From the NCBI GenBank assembly GCA_002309635.1, contig DBXO01000003.1, positions 1 to 64,000 on the forward strand: DNA of 64,000 nt, written 5' to 3'. The notes under the pieces were generated by a model that saw nothing but the letters and a program-made list of their open reading frames with translations, was not told the DNA's origin and did no database searches. A program made the position numbers and the translations under genes. Positions 29,827 through 37,781 of this stretch are shown one piece after another (the first letter of the stretch is position 1; each line of letters starts with the position of its first letter). The stretch comes from Ruminococcus flavefaciens (GTDB lineage Bacteria; Bacillota; Clostridia; Oscillospirales; Ruminococcaceae).

Positions 29827-32127
29827 TTAGCCTTCAACTGAATTCAGGGCATACTGTCTGAGTATCGCAGAAGCGTCAACGCTGTCTACGAAGCCGTCTG
29901 TATTGAAGTCTGCCATGTATTCCATTTTAGCCTCTGTTACAGTGTTTATCTCTGCGTCAACTGACAGCTGCGAGTAATATTTTAGGACCTCGCTTGCGTC
30001 AATAGCTGTTATCTGTCCGTCGAGGTCAACGTCGCCTGCTTCCTTGTCCTTGCAAAGCTTTTCGATATAGGGCTTGATATCGCTGATGTCTATGAGTCCC
30101 TTCTGCTCGATGAGCTGGAGGTAGTAGATATCCAGCTTGTAGCTTGGTACTGAGTGCGCATAGCCTATAGTAAACTGGAAGATCGAGAAATCAATGAAGG
30201 TACCTGCGATATCGTCCTTGTCAAGGTCTACTTTCTGGTCTATGAAGTTCCACTGATCTGCTGGAAGTATACTTTCTTCGGCAGTTCTGCCGTAAGCAAG
30301 ATCGCTTATGAACAGCTCGAAGGTGTAAGCATCAAGGTAATTTACCTTGCCGTCCTTGTTTATGTCATAGAGCCCGCTTGTAAGACCGCTTTCAAACTCT
30401 TCCTTTGCCTTTGCGTTTACAGCTCTTAGGTAATCGTTGTCGTGCATGTACTGATAGTCTGCGATAAGAGTATGGTACTTCGGATTCTCATTTAGGGGAT
30501 CGTTTACAGTCCCGATATCTGTCTTGTCAAACTCTTGATCAAGAATACTATGGATAGCGCCAAGGAATTCTTCACTTACAGAATGTTCGCAAAGCATAAG
30601 GTCGCCGTGATAGTCCACATAATAAACATTACTTGTATTAATACGGTCAAACTCTGTTTTTTCAAGGATATATCTTCCTATCATATCAAAGACTGTCAGG
30701 TTTGAAAGATTATACCCGTCCTTATTATACTCTATGAAAGAGTTGACGTAGTTGTACATCGGTTCGCACTTTGCCCAGAGCTTATCCTTGAACTCCTCAG
30801 GCATAGGAAGACGTGAACGGAGGGGATGCTCATAATCATCGTGAATGCATATCATTCCGTTTATTTTTTCTTCTACATTGTTGAACTGTCCGAAATAATA
30901 GTTCTTGGCAATCTGACTGCCATCATCGGCAGAAGCAACGTCATAGATGAAAATATCGTAGAGATCTTTCAGATCGACTGCACCGTCTTCATTTACATCG
31001 AAGCTGTAACCGACACGGTCAATTTCCTGAACAAATCTCTTGTAGTATGCATCATTATACTTATCAAATGTATATTGGGTAGGAAATGCAGAGTTCCTGT
31101 TATTGAAGAAGCAGTAGTCAATAAAGGCGTTTTTATTCTGATTGGAGCCGTATGTATAGCTTTCGTCAACGAACTCGTTCAGCAGTGCCTCTCTCATTCC
31201 GGCAGGAGCGTCGGGAGATACCGTTCTGTAAACGTGCTTATGATAATCCGTATCCGCAGGGAGAAGATACTCCATATTGTTTGAATAAGTTATGAAACTG
31301 TCAGATATATACCGCATATAACAGATCTCTCTGAAAAGATCGGTATCAAGAGTATCAATAACTCCGTCCTTATTGAAATCCGCGTTTGCCCTGCATCTTT
31401 CGGCACAGCCCTCGGGAAGCGATCCGGGCTCGTTCAGATATGTGCAGAGGGCATATGCGTCGAAGCCGTCAAGCTTTCCGTTGCCGTCAAAGTCCATAAG
31501 GTCGGGGTTATCCTCGATGAACAGAACTGCGTCTGCAAGAGGATCGATCTCTCTCGGAGTATACATGTTCTCGGCATTTGCGGGCATATTAACTGCGCCT
31601 ATTGATATAGCTCCTGCTGAAAGAGCTGCAAGATATTTTTTTATGCTTATTACTTTCATTCTGATTACCTCCTCGCAATCAATTTCACTTATATCGGTCG
31701 TTGTCGGTGTCTGTACCGCAGCCGCAGCTGTAGTCTGGGCAGCTTTTGAAGCTGCATTCTTATTGTCTGATGATATCCGTGAGGCAGAAGTCTTTGAAGT
31801 GACTGGCTCACCGCTCTTCCTGCTTGATGATGCCGTAACGGCAGTGGTATATGTGCTTACAGGTCCGGAAGCATCATATAAGGTTGTAACTGTTCCGGAC
31901 GGGAGCTCCATTGTTCCTGCAGAAGACGGGATCACATCAGTGTTCTGTACAGGCTTTTTATTTGCTGATGTATAGTGCAGTGCTCCAAATGTTATGACAC
32001 CTGCGGCAGCAACGGCTGAAACGGCGGCACAGGCTTTTTCCATGCGGATACGCTTTTTCTTCATCTGCTCAAGATGCTCGTCTCTTATCCTGAATACGGC
32101 ATCGGCTATATCTTTAGTATCTCTCAT
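29827..32127 (-). CDS. Anti-sigma factor fused in frame to a multi-EF-hand dockerin protein
   Basis: 766 codons. Residues 1-30 are a cytosolic segment (DTKDIADAVFRIRDEHLEQM), 31-52 a transmembrane helix, and 60-145 a Ser/Thr/Ala-rich extracellular stalk, as in anti-sigma factors encoded beside ECF sigma genes. At residue 157 a second start appears in the same frame (ATG 31659, with GAGGAGGT upstream) and encodes a full signal peptide (MKVISIKKYLAALSAGAISI). The following 580 residues carry calcium-loop motifs at seven places (DFDGNGKLDGFD, DFNKDGVIDTLD, DVNEDGAVDLKD, DINKDGKVNYLD, DLDKDDIAG, DVDLDGQITAID, DFNTDGFVDSVD), the last two forming a C-terminal dockerin. It overlaps the sigma gene by 14 bp. 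Either a single RsgI-like sensor is made, or two products come from one frame. Confidence 0.75.
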   Translation of the reverse strand: MRDTKDIADAVFRIRDEHLEQMKKKRIRMEKACAAVSAVAAAGVITFGALHYTSANKKPVQNTDVIPSSAGTMELPSGTVTTLYDASGPVSTYTTAVTASSSRKSGEPVTSKTSASRISSDNKNAASKAAQTTAAAAVQTPTTTDISEIDCEEVIRMKVISIKKYLAALSAGAISIGAVNMPANAENMYTPREIDPLADAVLFIEDNPDLMDFDGNGKLDGFDAYALCTYLNEPGSLPEGCAERCRANADFNKDGVIDTLDTDLFREICYMRYISDSFITYSNNMEYLLPADTDYHKHVYRTVSPDAPAGMREALLNEFVDESYTYGSNQNKNAFIDYCFFNNRNSAFPTQYTFDKYNDAYYKRFVQEIDRVGYSFDVNEDGAVDLKDLYDIFIYDVASADDGSQIAKNYYFGQFNNVEEKINGMICIHDDYEHPLRSRLPMPEEFKDKLWAKCEPMYNYVNSFIEYNKDGYNLSNLTVFDMIGRYILEKTEFDRINTSNVYYVDYHGDLMLCEHSVSEEFLGAIHSILDQEFDKTDIGTVNDPLNENPKYHTLIADYQYMHDNDYLRAVNAKAKEEFESGLTSGLYDINKDGKVNYLDAYTFELFISDLAYGRTAEESILPADQWNFIDQKVDLDKDDIAGTFIDFSIFQFTIGYAHSVPSYKLDIYYLQLIEQKGLIDISDIKPYIEKLCKDKEAGDVDLDGQITAIDASEVLKYYSQLSVDAEINTVTEAKMEYMADFNTDGFVDSVDASAILRQYALNSVEG
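31657..31675 (-). promoter_or_regulatory. Internal ribosome binding site and start inside the fusion
   Basis: GAGGAGGTAATCAGA followed by ATG 31659, in frame with the upstream anti-sigma segment and immediately followed by a typical signal peptide. It is as strong as any gene start in the window. Confidence 0.7.
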
Positions 32128-32668
32128 AAATAAAGCCCTTCCTTTCCAGTTCAGTTTTCAACGACTTTCTCGCTCTGAAAATAAGATCGCTGACCTGTCG
32201 TTTGGCTTTGTGCATTATCTTTGCAATATCCGATGTGTCAAGATCCTCGAAGTACATGAGGTAGAGCACCTGATAGTAATCGGGATTAAGGCGTTTCATG
32301 GCGCTGTAAAGCTCCACCTTCTGCTCCTCCCTCAGGAATTCCTTTTCTGTATCTGTGACATCGGATATCTGAAGATGATCATCAAGAGACAAATCTGATA
32401 TTTTTTGTTTCTTCCTCAAATGGTCGAAGGCGCAGTTCCTCGCAATAGTGAACAGCCATGTCTTGAAAGAGCATTTTCCCTTAAAGGAAGGCTTCTTTAT
32501 GGCGAGCTTGACAAATGTATCCTGCATGATATCCTCCGCAAGCTCCATATCGTTCACTATACTGTTGAGGTACAGCGACATTCCCTCATGATATTCATCA
32601 ATTATTTCTACTAATCCATTATCATCACCATCAAGGAAACGGCGGTAGCGCTCTGCATCGTTTCCCAT
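32114..32668 (-). CDS. ECF-type RNA polymerase sigma factor
   Basis: 184 residues. Region 2 at about 25-95 (YHEGMSLYLNSIVNDMELAEDIMQDTFVKLAIKKPSF, then FKTWLFTIARNCAFDHLRKKQ) and region 4 at about 125-180 (LNPDYYQVLYLMYFEDLDTSDIAKIMHKAKRQVSDLIFRARKSL) are both complete. It would direct transcription of a small regulon under control of the anti-sigma protein encoded next, with which it overlaps by 14 bp. By analogy to SigI/RsgI of cellulosome-forming clostridia, the extracellular dockerin part of the anti-sigma product suggests control of fibre-degradation genes; the ECF family here is different, so this is inference. Start: GGGGGGAATCAA before ATG 32668. Confidence 0.88.
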   Translation of the reverse strand: MGNDAERYRRFLDGDDNGLVEIIDEYHEGMSLYLNSIVNDMELAEDIMQDTFVKLAIKKPSFKGKCSFKTWLFTIARNCAFDHLRKKQKISDLSLDDHLQISDVTDTEKEFLREEQKVELYSAMKRLNPDYYQVLYLMYFEDLDTSDIAKIMHKAKRQVSDLIFRARKSLKTELERKGFIYERY

Positions 32669-32791
32669 TTGATTCCCCCCTTAAATTATTAAGGCAAATT
32701 TGCTTTTACTTATTAGACGTATGAAACTGGAAATTTACGCACATGAATTTCAGAATTTTTTATTTTTTGTTAAAGACAGACTTTCAATTAT

Positions 32792-32820
32792 ATAATATCA
32801 TCATATCCGAAGCATGTCAA
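32792..32820 (-). promoter_or_regulatory. Promoter of the sigma factor operon
   Basis: Minus strand TTGACA, 17-bp spacer, TATTAT, about 125 bp upstream of the sigma gene start. Confidence 0.6.
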
Positions 32821-32882
32821 TTCAGTAATTGTAAAATAGTAAGCATATAAAACTTGAAAAGGATCGAGCCGCTTTTTCTCGG

Positions 32883-32911
32883 TTGACAAGGCAGTTCCCA
32901 TGGGGTATAAT
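32883..32911 (+). promoter_or_regulatory. Consensus promoter before the truncated response regulator
   Basis: TTGACA, 17-bp spacer, TATAAT, both boxes perfect. Confidence 0.75.
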
Positions 32912-32947
32912 TGTTTTTGAAAAAGCTGAAAATACAGGGAAAGGACT

Positions 32948-33394
32948 ATGAAAGTGTATCAAAAAAGGATACTTATAGTCGATGATGACCTGTATCTTTC
33001 TTTTATCATCGCTGAAATGCTCGAGGGCTGCGGCTATGCTGCACAGCGGGCGGAACCTGCGGAACAGGCATATGATATGCTTTCGTGGCAAAGTTATCAT
33101 CCTGTGCTGCTTGACGTGAATCTTCCTGATTCTACGGGATTTGATATATGCAGACAGCTTCGGGCTGCCTCTGATGTGCCCATAATATTTGCAAGCGCCC
33201 GTACTGCCGAGGACGACAGGGTAACAGGCTTTGACACAGGCGGTGATGACTTCCTGCCGAAGCCCTACTCCATGAGAGAGCTGCTTTCACGCATAAACGC
33301 TCTGATACGCCGTGTATACGGAGACCATGGTGCGAAGCTGATACGCTTCGGAGACGTAGAAGTGAATACATCGGCAAGGAGTGCTTCACCGTAA
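32948..33394 (+). pseudogene. OmpR-type response regulator truncated in its DNA-binding domain
   Basis: 148 codons. The receiver domain is complete: ILIVDDDLYL acidic pocket, LLDVNLPDSTGFDIC with the phospho-acceptor Asp, FASARTAEDD, and GGDDFLPKPYSMREL with the conserved Lys. The linker continues into the first strand of the winged helix (IRFGDVEVNT) and then the frame ends at ASP-stop. From about 33364 another frame, belonging to an ABC permease, takes over. The remainder of the regulator, presumably a histidine kinase, and an ABC ATPase seem to have been deleted in one event. Promoter and start are intact, so a free receiver domain may still be made. Confidence 0.75.
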
Positions 33395-34083
33395 AGGGCT
33401 TTTACGAGGACGGCGTCCTCGGCTCCAATACTCTGAGCGATGTCAGCTACGTTATCTCACAGGAGGATTACGACAGGATACGCAGCGAAAAGACAGACAG
33501 TTTAACTGACGAACCGCGGTATCTTGTGCCTGTGAAAAGGCTTTTCATAAACGGAGCCGACGGTATAATCGCAGTTCAGCTAAAGCACACTCTCGCACAG
33601 GAAACTGACCTTGTCAATTCCTCAATGTGGGCAGTTGACAGGGAAAACCTGATGAACACCTTTGAAATAGTCTCAAAGGTGGGAACAAGGTGCGTTTTTG
33701 CGTTTACTCTTATGCTTTTTACAATAATACTCATAACAATGTGCAACAGTATAAGCTCGTCCATAGAAATGGATTATACCGACCTCGGAGTACTGAAAGC
33801 GCAGGGCTTCACGGTAGGGAAGATAAGGCTCGTTTATGCGGTGCAGTACATGCTTGCCCTCTTTATCGGAGCTGTGCTCGGAAGTATTGCGGGCAGACTG
33901 TGGGCGAAAAAACTTATCGGATTTATTCTTGAAATAGCGGGCATAACCAATGTGGGAACTGAGTTTTCATTTGCAATGCTTTTCGTACCTGCGGCATCAG
34001 TATGCATATGCTTCTTTGTATTTGCATTTATCTCATCAAGGAGAGTAAAAAGTGTGGAAGTAAGAGAGCTTATTACGGAATAA
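33364..34083 (+). pseudogene. 3' remnant of an FtsX-type ABC transporter permease
   Basis: The frame is open without its own start from the junction near 33364. It encodes about 240 residues: an extracellular stretch (CFTVKGFYEDGVLGSNTLSD), then KVGTRCVFAFTLMLFTIILITM (TM), IEMDYTDLGVLKAQGFTVGKIRLVYAVQYMLALFIGAVLGSIAG (the FtsX coupling helix and TM), a third TM, and the tail SSRRVKSVEVRELITE. This is the C-terminal FtsX domain of BceB/MacB-like permeases. The N-terminal part and the partner ATPase are gone. Internal Met codons (33526) could be used, but no good ribosome binding site is seen. Confidence 0.7.
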
Positions 34084-34085
34084 AT

Positions 34086-34117
34086 AAAAAAACGACCGTC
34101 TCTGACGGTCGTTTTTG
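34086..34117. terminator. Bidirectional terminator
   Basis: AACGACCGTC-TCT-GACGGTCGTT (10-bp perfect stem) flanked by an A-run on the left and TTT on the right, between convergent genes. Confidence 0.85.
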
Positions 34118-34141
34118 CTGTAATGATATGGGCAGAAAAGA

Positions 34142-37100
34142 TCAGAATGACTTTGTCTCGCCCATTATGAACTTTTTAAGGAGAACGAGATCAGCGCTGT
34201 TTATAGCGTCGTCGCCGTTTACGTCGGCTGCTCCGAAGTTGTCTGCTTCACCGCTGAGGATAGCAGCCTTCATCTTGCAGAGGTCGTATATATCCACCTT
34301 GCCGTCTCCGTTAAGATCGCCAATGGCATACTTTTCGACCTGCTTGTCGGTACGCCACCAGTTTACGTTGTAGAGGTAGCCCTCGCCGCCTGTGAATACA
34401 AAGTAAACATTGTGCTTTCCGTCGGTCTTTTCAACGGAGCAGGTCTGGGTATTCCATGTCTGCCAGCCGTTTGTGCTCCTGATATCCATTTTACCGATGA
34501 GCTTTCCTGCGGGATCGTCAATGCGGACCTCAAGTACGGCCTTTGCACCGTTTGAGCCTATACGGAAGTCTATCTTGTTCACGTTTGTGAGATCCACTTC
34601 CTTGAAGCCGATATACTCGCCGTTTTCTATGTAAGCGACGTCGAGACCGCCCTCCGAGCACTCCTCGGTATCGATACCGGACTTGAAATCGTAGGTCTCT
34701 GCCTGAACTACCTTGCTTAGAGACTTGAGTCCGTTTATGGTAACGGTCTTGTTGTTGTTTCCAGCAGTTGTAACGGTAGTAGTTGTGGTCGTAGTCGTAG
34801 CGGCGGGCTTTGTCGTAGTCTTTACAGTAGTGGTCGTTGTTGCCGCAGGCTGAGTGCTTCCGTCAGAGTAAACAGCTTCTACAGTTGCGTCAGATTCAAG
34901 CTTTATCTTTATGGACTGTGAGTTTACATCGCCGCTTGTGATACTGGCGCCGCTTACCTTCCAGTGTGAGAAGGTGCGTCCCTCTTCAGGGAGAGCCTTG
35001 ATGTAGATATCATAATCGGAGTGGTAATTTCCGCTCCAGCTGCTTATCTTTCCGAGTGAAAGAGTGTTGAGCTTTATGCTGCCGTTATCGGCAGAGTTTA
35101 CAACAGTGAGTCTGCGCGGTTCGGACGAGAGTCTCATGGCAGAGCGCGTCGTGCGTTCAGCATACTGATAGCGTTGAGCGTAGAACTCGGCAACTGTGTT
35201 CATGTCGCCCTCAAAGCGCCTTTCTGCATTTGAGCCCGAAAGGCTGCCCGAGTGGAAACGTGCATAGGTATCTGCTACCTGCTGCTTGAAGTTGTTTCTG
35301 TAGCCCTCTATGATGTTTCTTGTTCTGTCAGCTTTGAAGTTGTAATTTGCAAGGTCCATCATGGTCCTTGCGAATTTGAGCCTGAACTGCTCATTGTTGA
35401 GAAGTCCGTTGAAGGCTCTTGCAAGCTGGCTGCCGCTCTCACGGATACGTCTGTAGCAGTCGGCTGTGAAGCTCTTGTCCTCGGTTCCGTAGAGCCCCTG
35501 ACCTGATTCAGTATCGAAGAGTATGAATCTCCATTTGCCGTCAGCGTAGGGATTGGACTCGTCAATTGTCTTTGAACGCCATGCGCTGAAGTTGTTCTGC
35601 GGCCAGTCTGCATTGCACCAGTAGATCTGAGCTGCAAAATAGTCCATGAAACCCTGTATATCTACCTTGCTGCAAAATTCGTCATAGGATATGCTGCCGT
35701 TTGCAGCTCCGTCAAGGACGCTCCTCCAGTCTCTGAGGTCGTTATCCGAGCCTTCTTCGAGAGCTCCGTTCTCGATAATGGCGATATCGCTCTTCTTCAC
35801 GCCGTAGTGGTCATTGAGAAATGACTTGTTGATCTTCTCCATCATCTGATAAATGCCCCAGAACTCGCCGTCGATGAATACTATACATTCTGATGAAGCC
35901 TGATGAGCAAAGGCTCTGTCGGCCACCAGTGCCTGATTGATGCTGTCGCGGAAGAAAGCGCCGGTATTGTCATTTCCGCCGTTGCGGAGCACAACTCCGT
36001 TGAATTTTTTGATAGCCTTGCCGTTCTTGGCTTTTACAGCCTTCCCGGAGAAGAAGTCGTAATCAAAATCTGACAAGCCATATTCCTCGCGGGTATAGAC
36101 ATTGAAGCTCTTCTGCGCAAGGGCTCTTGAGAACGCGCCCTTGATACGTATGCCAACGTTCTGTTCAAGGACCTTCTGACCCTTGTCAAACATTATGAAT
36201 ACAGCGGGACGCTCCCATTCCCTGCCGTGCTGGGTATAGTTGGCAGATATCTCCCACGGCCATTTGTCGCTGCTGCCCTGTCTGTTTCCCTCGTATATCC
36301 TTCCGAGACAGTATATACCTTTATTATGGTCAAAAAGATTGTCGGGGTCGGTGATGAGTGATACGACCTTCATCTGCTTGTAATAGCCCGAGTTCGTCTT
36401 TCCTATAAAGTATGTCTTTGTGACATATTCGCTGGCAACACCGTTCTTGTCCACAGCAACAGCTCTGATAACGGCTGACTTATCCACGTTTCCGCGGGGA
36501 GCTTCAGCGCCGTCGGGAACTATATCCGTGCGATTGCTGAGACGGTTCTCCGTATCGGTCATATCCTTGACAGTAATTGGCTCGGTGTACTTCTGCGAGC
36601 CGTATACTGGATCGCTGCCGTCTGTGGTATAGTAGATATCACAGCCCTCGTCGGCAGTGAGCGTAAGCGTAAAGCTGCTGTCGTAGTAACCGCTCTCCTT
36701 TGAAAATCTCGGCTGATGTACAGCTGCACGTCCCTCGGGAGCGGCGTTGGCCTTGTCGGGAGTGCTCCTGAGATTGTAGAACTGTCCGCTTCCGTCGGGA
36801 TACTGACCGTATGAGGTATCCGCGGCAATGTTGCCGAATGCGACGGTGTGAGCGGTATTTCCGCTCCTGTCTGTAAGCACGAGCGTTTCACCTGCGGCTG
36901 ACAGACCGAAAGGAGCGATCCTGCTGTCTGCTGCAGCGGCGTCCTTGTCGCAGAACACTATTAGCCGTCCCTCAGCCGGGATCCGTGTTCCGTCGGGAAA
37001 GGTATACTTCTTCTCGCCGCCCTCCTTGTCGGAAATGCTCCAGCCTGAGATATCGGCTTCAGACTTTCCGCTGTTGTAAAGCTCGATCCAGTCGTAGAAG

Positions 37101-37261
37101 TTTCCGTCAGATGACGGATATACAGTGTTCTTTGAGCAGACCTCGTTTACAGTGACTTGTGTGTTTTCATCGGCGTTTGCAGGGAGATATGCTGCGGTCT
37201 GCAGGAGCAGTCCGAGGCACAGCACGCCTGCGGCAGTACGTTTTTTTGATGTGTTTTTCAT
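34142..37261 (-). CDS. Secreted CotH-kinase protein with LTD, CBM and dockerin
   Basis: 1039 residues. Order: signal peptide 1-30 (TAAGVLCLGLLLQTAAYLPANA), lamin-tail domain about 34-150 (VNEVCSKNTVYPSSDGNFYDWIELYN), chitobiase-C-like beta domain about 180-285 (DIYYTTDGSDPVYG), CotH kinase domain about 295-640 (GIRIKGAFSRALAQKSFNVY, VLRNGGNDNTGAFFRDS, GEFWGIYQMMEKINKSFL), beta domain 720-800, Thr-rich linker about 803-835, a CBM6/35-like module (VQAETYDFKSGIDTEECSEGG), and a C-terminal type I dockerin (DLNGDGKVDIYDLCKMK and DVNGDDAINSADLVLLKKF). CotH kinases phosphorylate proteins; CotH-like dockerin proteins are known from R. flavefaciens cellulosome loci. It would be displayed on the cellulosome or wall. 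Promoter at 37336-37365. Confidence 0.9.
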   Translation of the reverse strand: MKNTSKKRTAAGVLCLGLLLQTAAYLPANADENTQVTVNEVCSKNTVYPSSDGNFYDWIELYNSGKSEADISGWSISDKEGGEKKYTFPDGTRIPAEGRLIVFCDKDAAAADSRIAPFGLSAAGETLVLTDRSGNTAHTVAFGNIAADTSYGQYPDGSGQFYNLRSTPDKANAAPEGRAAVHQPRFSKESGYYDSSFTLTLTADEGCDIYYTTDGSDPVYGSQKYTEPITVKDMTDTENRLSNRTDIVPDGAEAPRGNVDKSAVIRAVAVDKNGVASEYVTKTYFIGKTNSGYYKQMKVVSLITDPDNLFDHNKGIYCLGRIYEGNRQGSSDKWPWEISANYTQHGREWERPAVFIMFDKGQKVLEQNVGIRIKGAFSRALAQKSFNVYTREEYGLSDFDYDFFSGKAVKAKNGKAIKKFNGVVLRNGGNDNTGAFFRDSINQALVADRAFAHQASSECIVFIDGEFWGIYQMMEKINKSFLNDHYGVKKSDIAIIENGALEEGSDNDLRDWRSVLDGAANGSISYDEFCSKVDIQGFMDYFAAQIYWCNADWPQNNFSAWRSKTIDESNPYADGKWRFILFDTESGQGLYGTEDKSFTADCYRRIRESGSQLARAFNGLLNNEQFRLKFARTMMDLANYNFKADRTRNIIEGYRNNFKQQVADTYARFHSGSLSGSNAERRFEGDMNTVAEFYAQRYQYAERTTRSAMRLSSEPRRLTVVNSADNGSIKLNTLSLGKISSWSGNYHSDYDIYIKALPEEGRTFSHWKVSGASITSGDVNSQSIKIKLESDATVEAVYSDGSTQPAATTTTTVKTTTKPAATTTTTTTTVTTAGNNNKTVTINGLKSLSKVVQAETYDFKSGIDTEECSEGGLDVAYIENGEYIGFKEVDLTNVNKIDFRIGSNGAKAVLEVRIDDPAGKLIGKMDIRSTNGWQTWNTQTCSVEKTDGKHNVYFVFTGGEGYLYNVNWWRTDKQVEKYAIGDLNGDGKVDIYDLCKMKAAILSGEADNFGAADVNGDDAINSADLVLLKKFIMGETKSF

Positions 37262-37335
37262 TACTTTTCTCCAACCCTCATCGAATTATACTCTGAGTAA
37301 TAATAAAATTAAATATTATGGATTACAACTTAAAC

Positions 37336-37365
37336 ATTATATCACACTTTAATTGGCTATTTCAA
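37336..37365 (-). promoter_or_regulatory. Promoter of the CotH dockerin gene
   Basis: Minus strand TTGAAA, 18-bp spacer, TATAAT, about 75 bp upstream of the start. Confidence 0.6.
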
Positions 37366-37781
37366 GCTGTTTATAGAATGTTTACAATTATTTGATGTAA
37401 AAAAATTTGCTTGATTAATGTGCATTTATTGTTATATTTGTCACATTTTGCGCAAAAAATGATACGGCAGCAGAATAAAACAAATTTTTATCAATCAGGT
37501 GCCGCTGGTCTGTTTTACTGGCTGGCATAATATTACGGACTTGATATGCTGTTTGTCGTTTCTTGCTCATTATTGCCTAAGGTTGAACATTTATTGCTCT
37601 TTTTTTACGTTTAATCTTTACAAATCTGTACAAAAGGTGTATAGTATAGATATAATACAACAAGTTATGACAGGGATAAGTATCCCAATTTAACTAAAAG
37701 GAGGAGTGTCTGAAGCAGATAGGTGAAAAGAGTAATGGAAAAACAAACATAAGGCAAAAAAATAAAACAAGGAGTTGATTA
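37366..37781. other. Divergent AT-rich intergenic region
   Basis: No gene. It carries the plus-strand promoter at 37617-37645 and a leader of about 130 nt with two purine-rich GGAG sites, the second (AAGGAGTTGATTA) serving the GH43 gene. Confidence 0.5.
37617..37645 (+). promoter_or_regulatory. Promoter of the GH43 dockerin gene
   Basis: TTTACA, 17-bp spacer, TATAGT. Confidence 0.55.
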
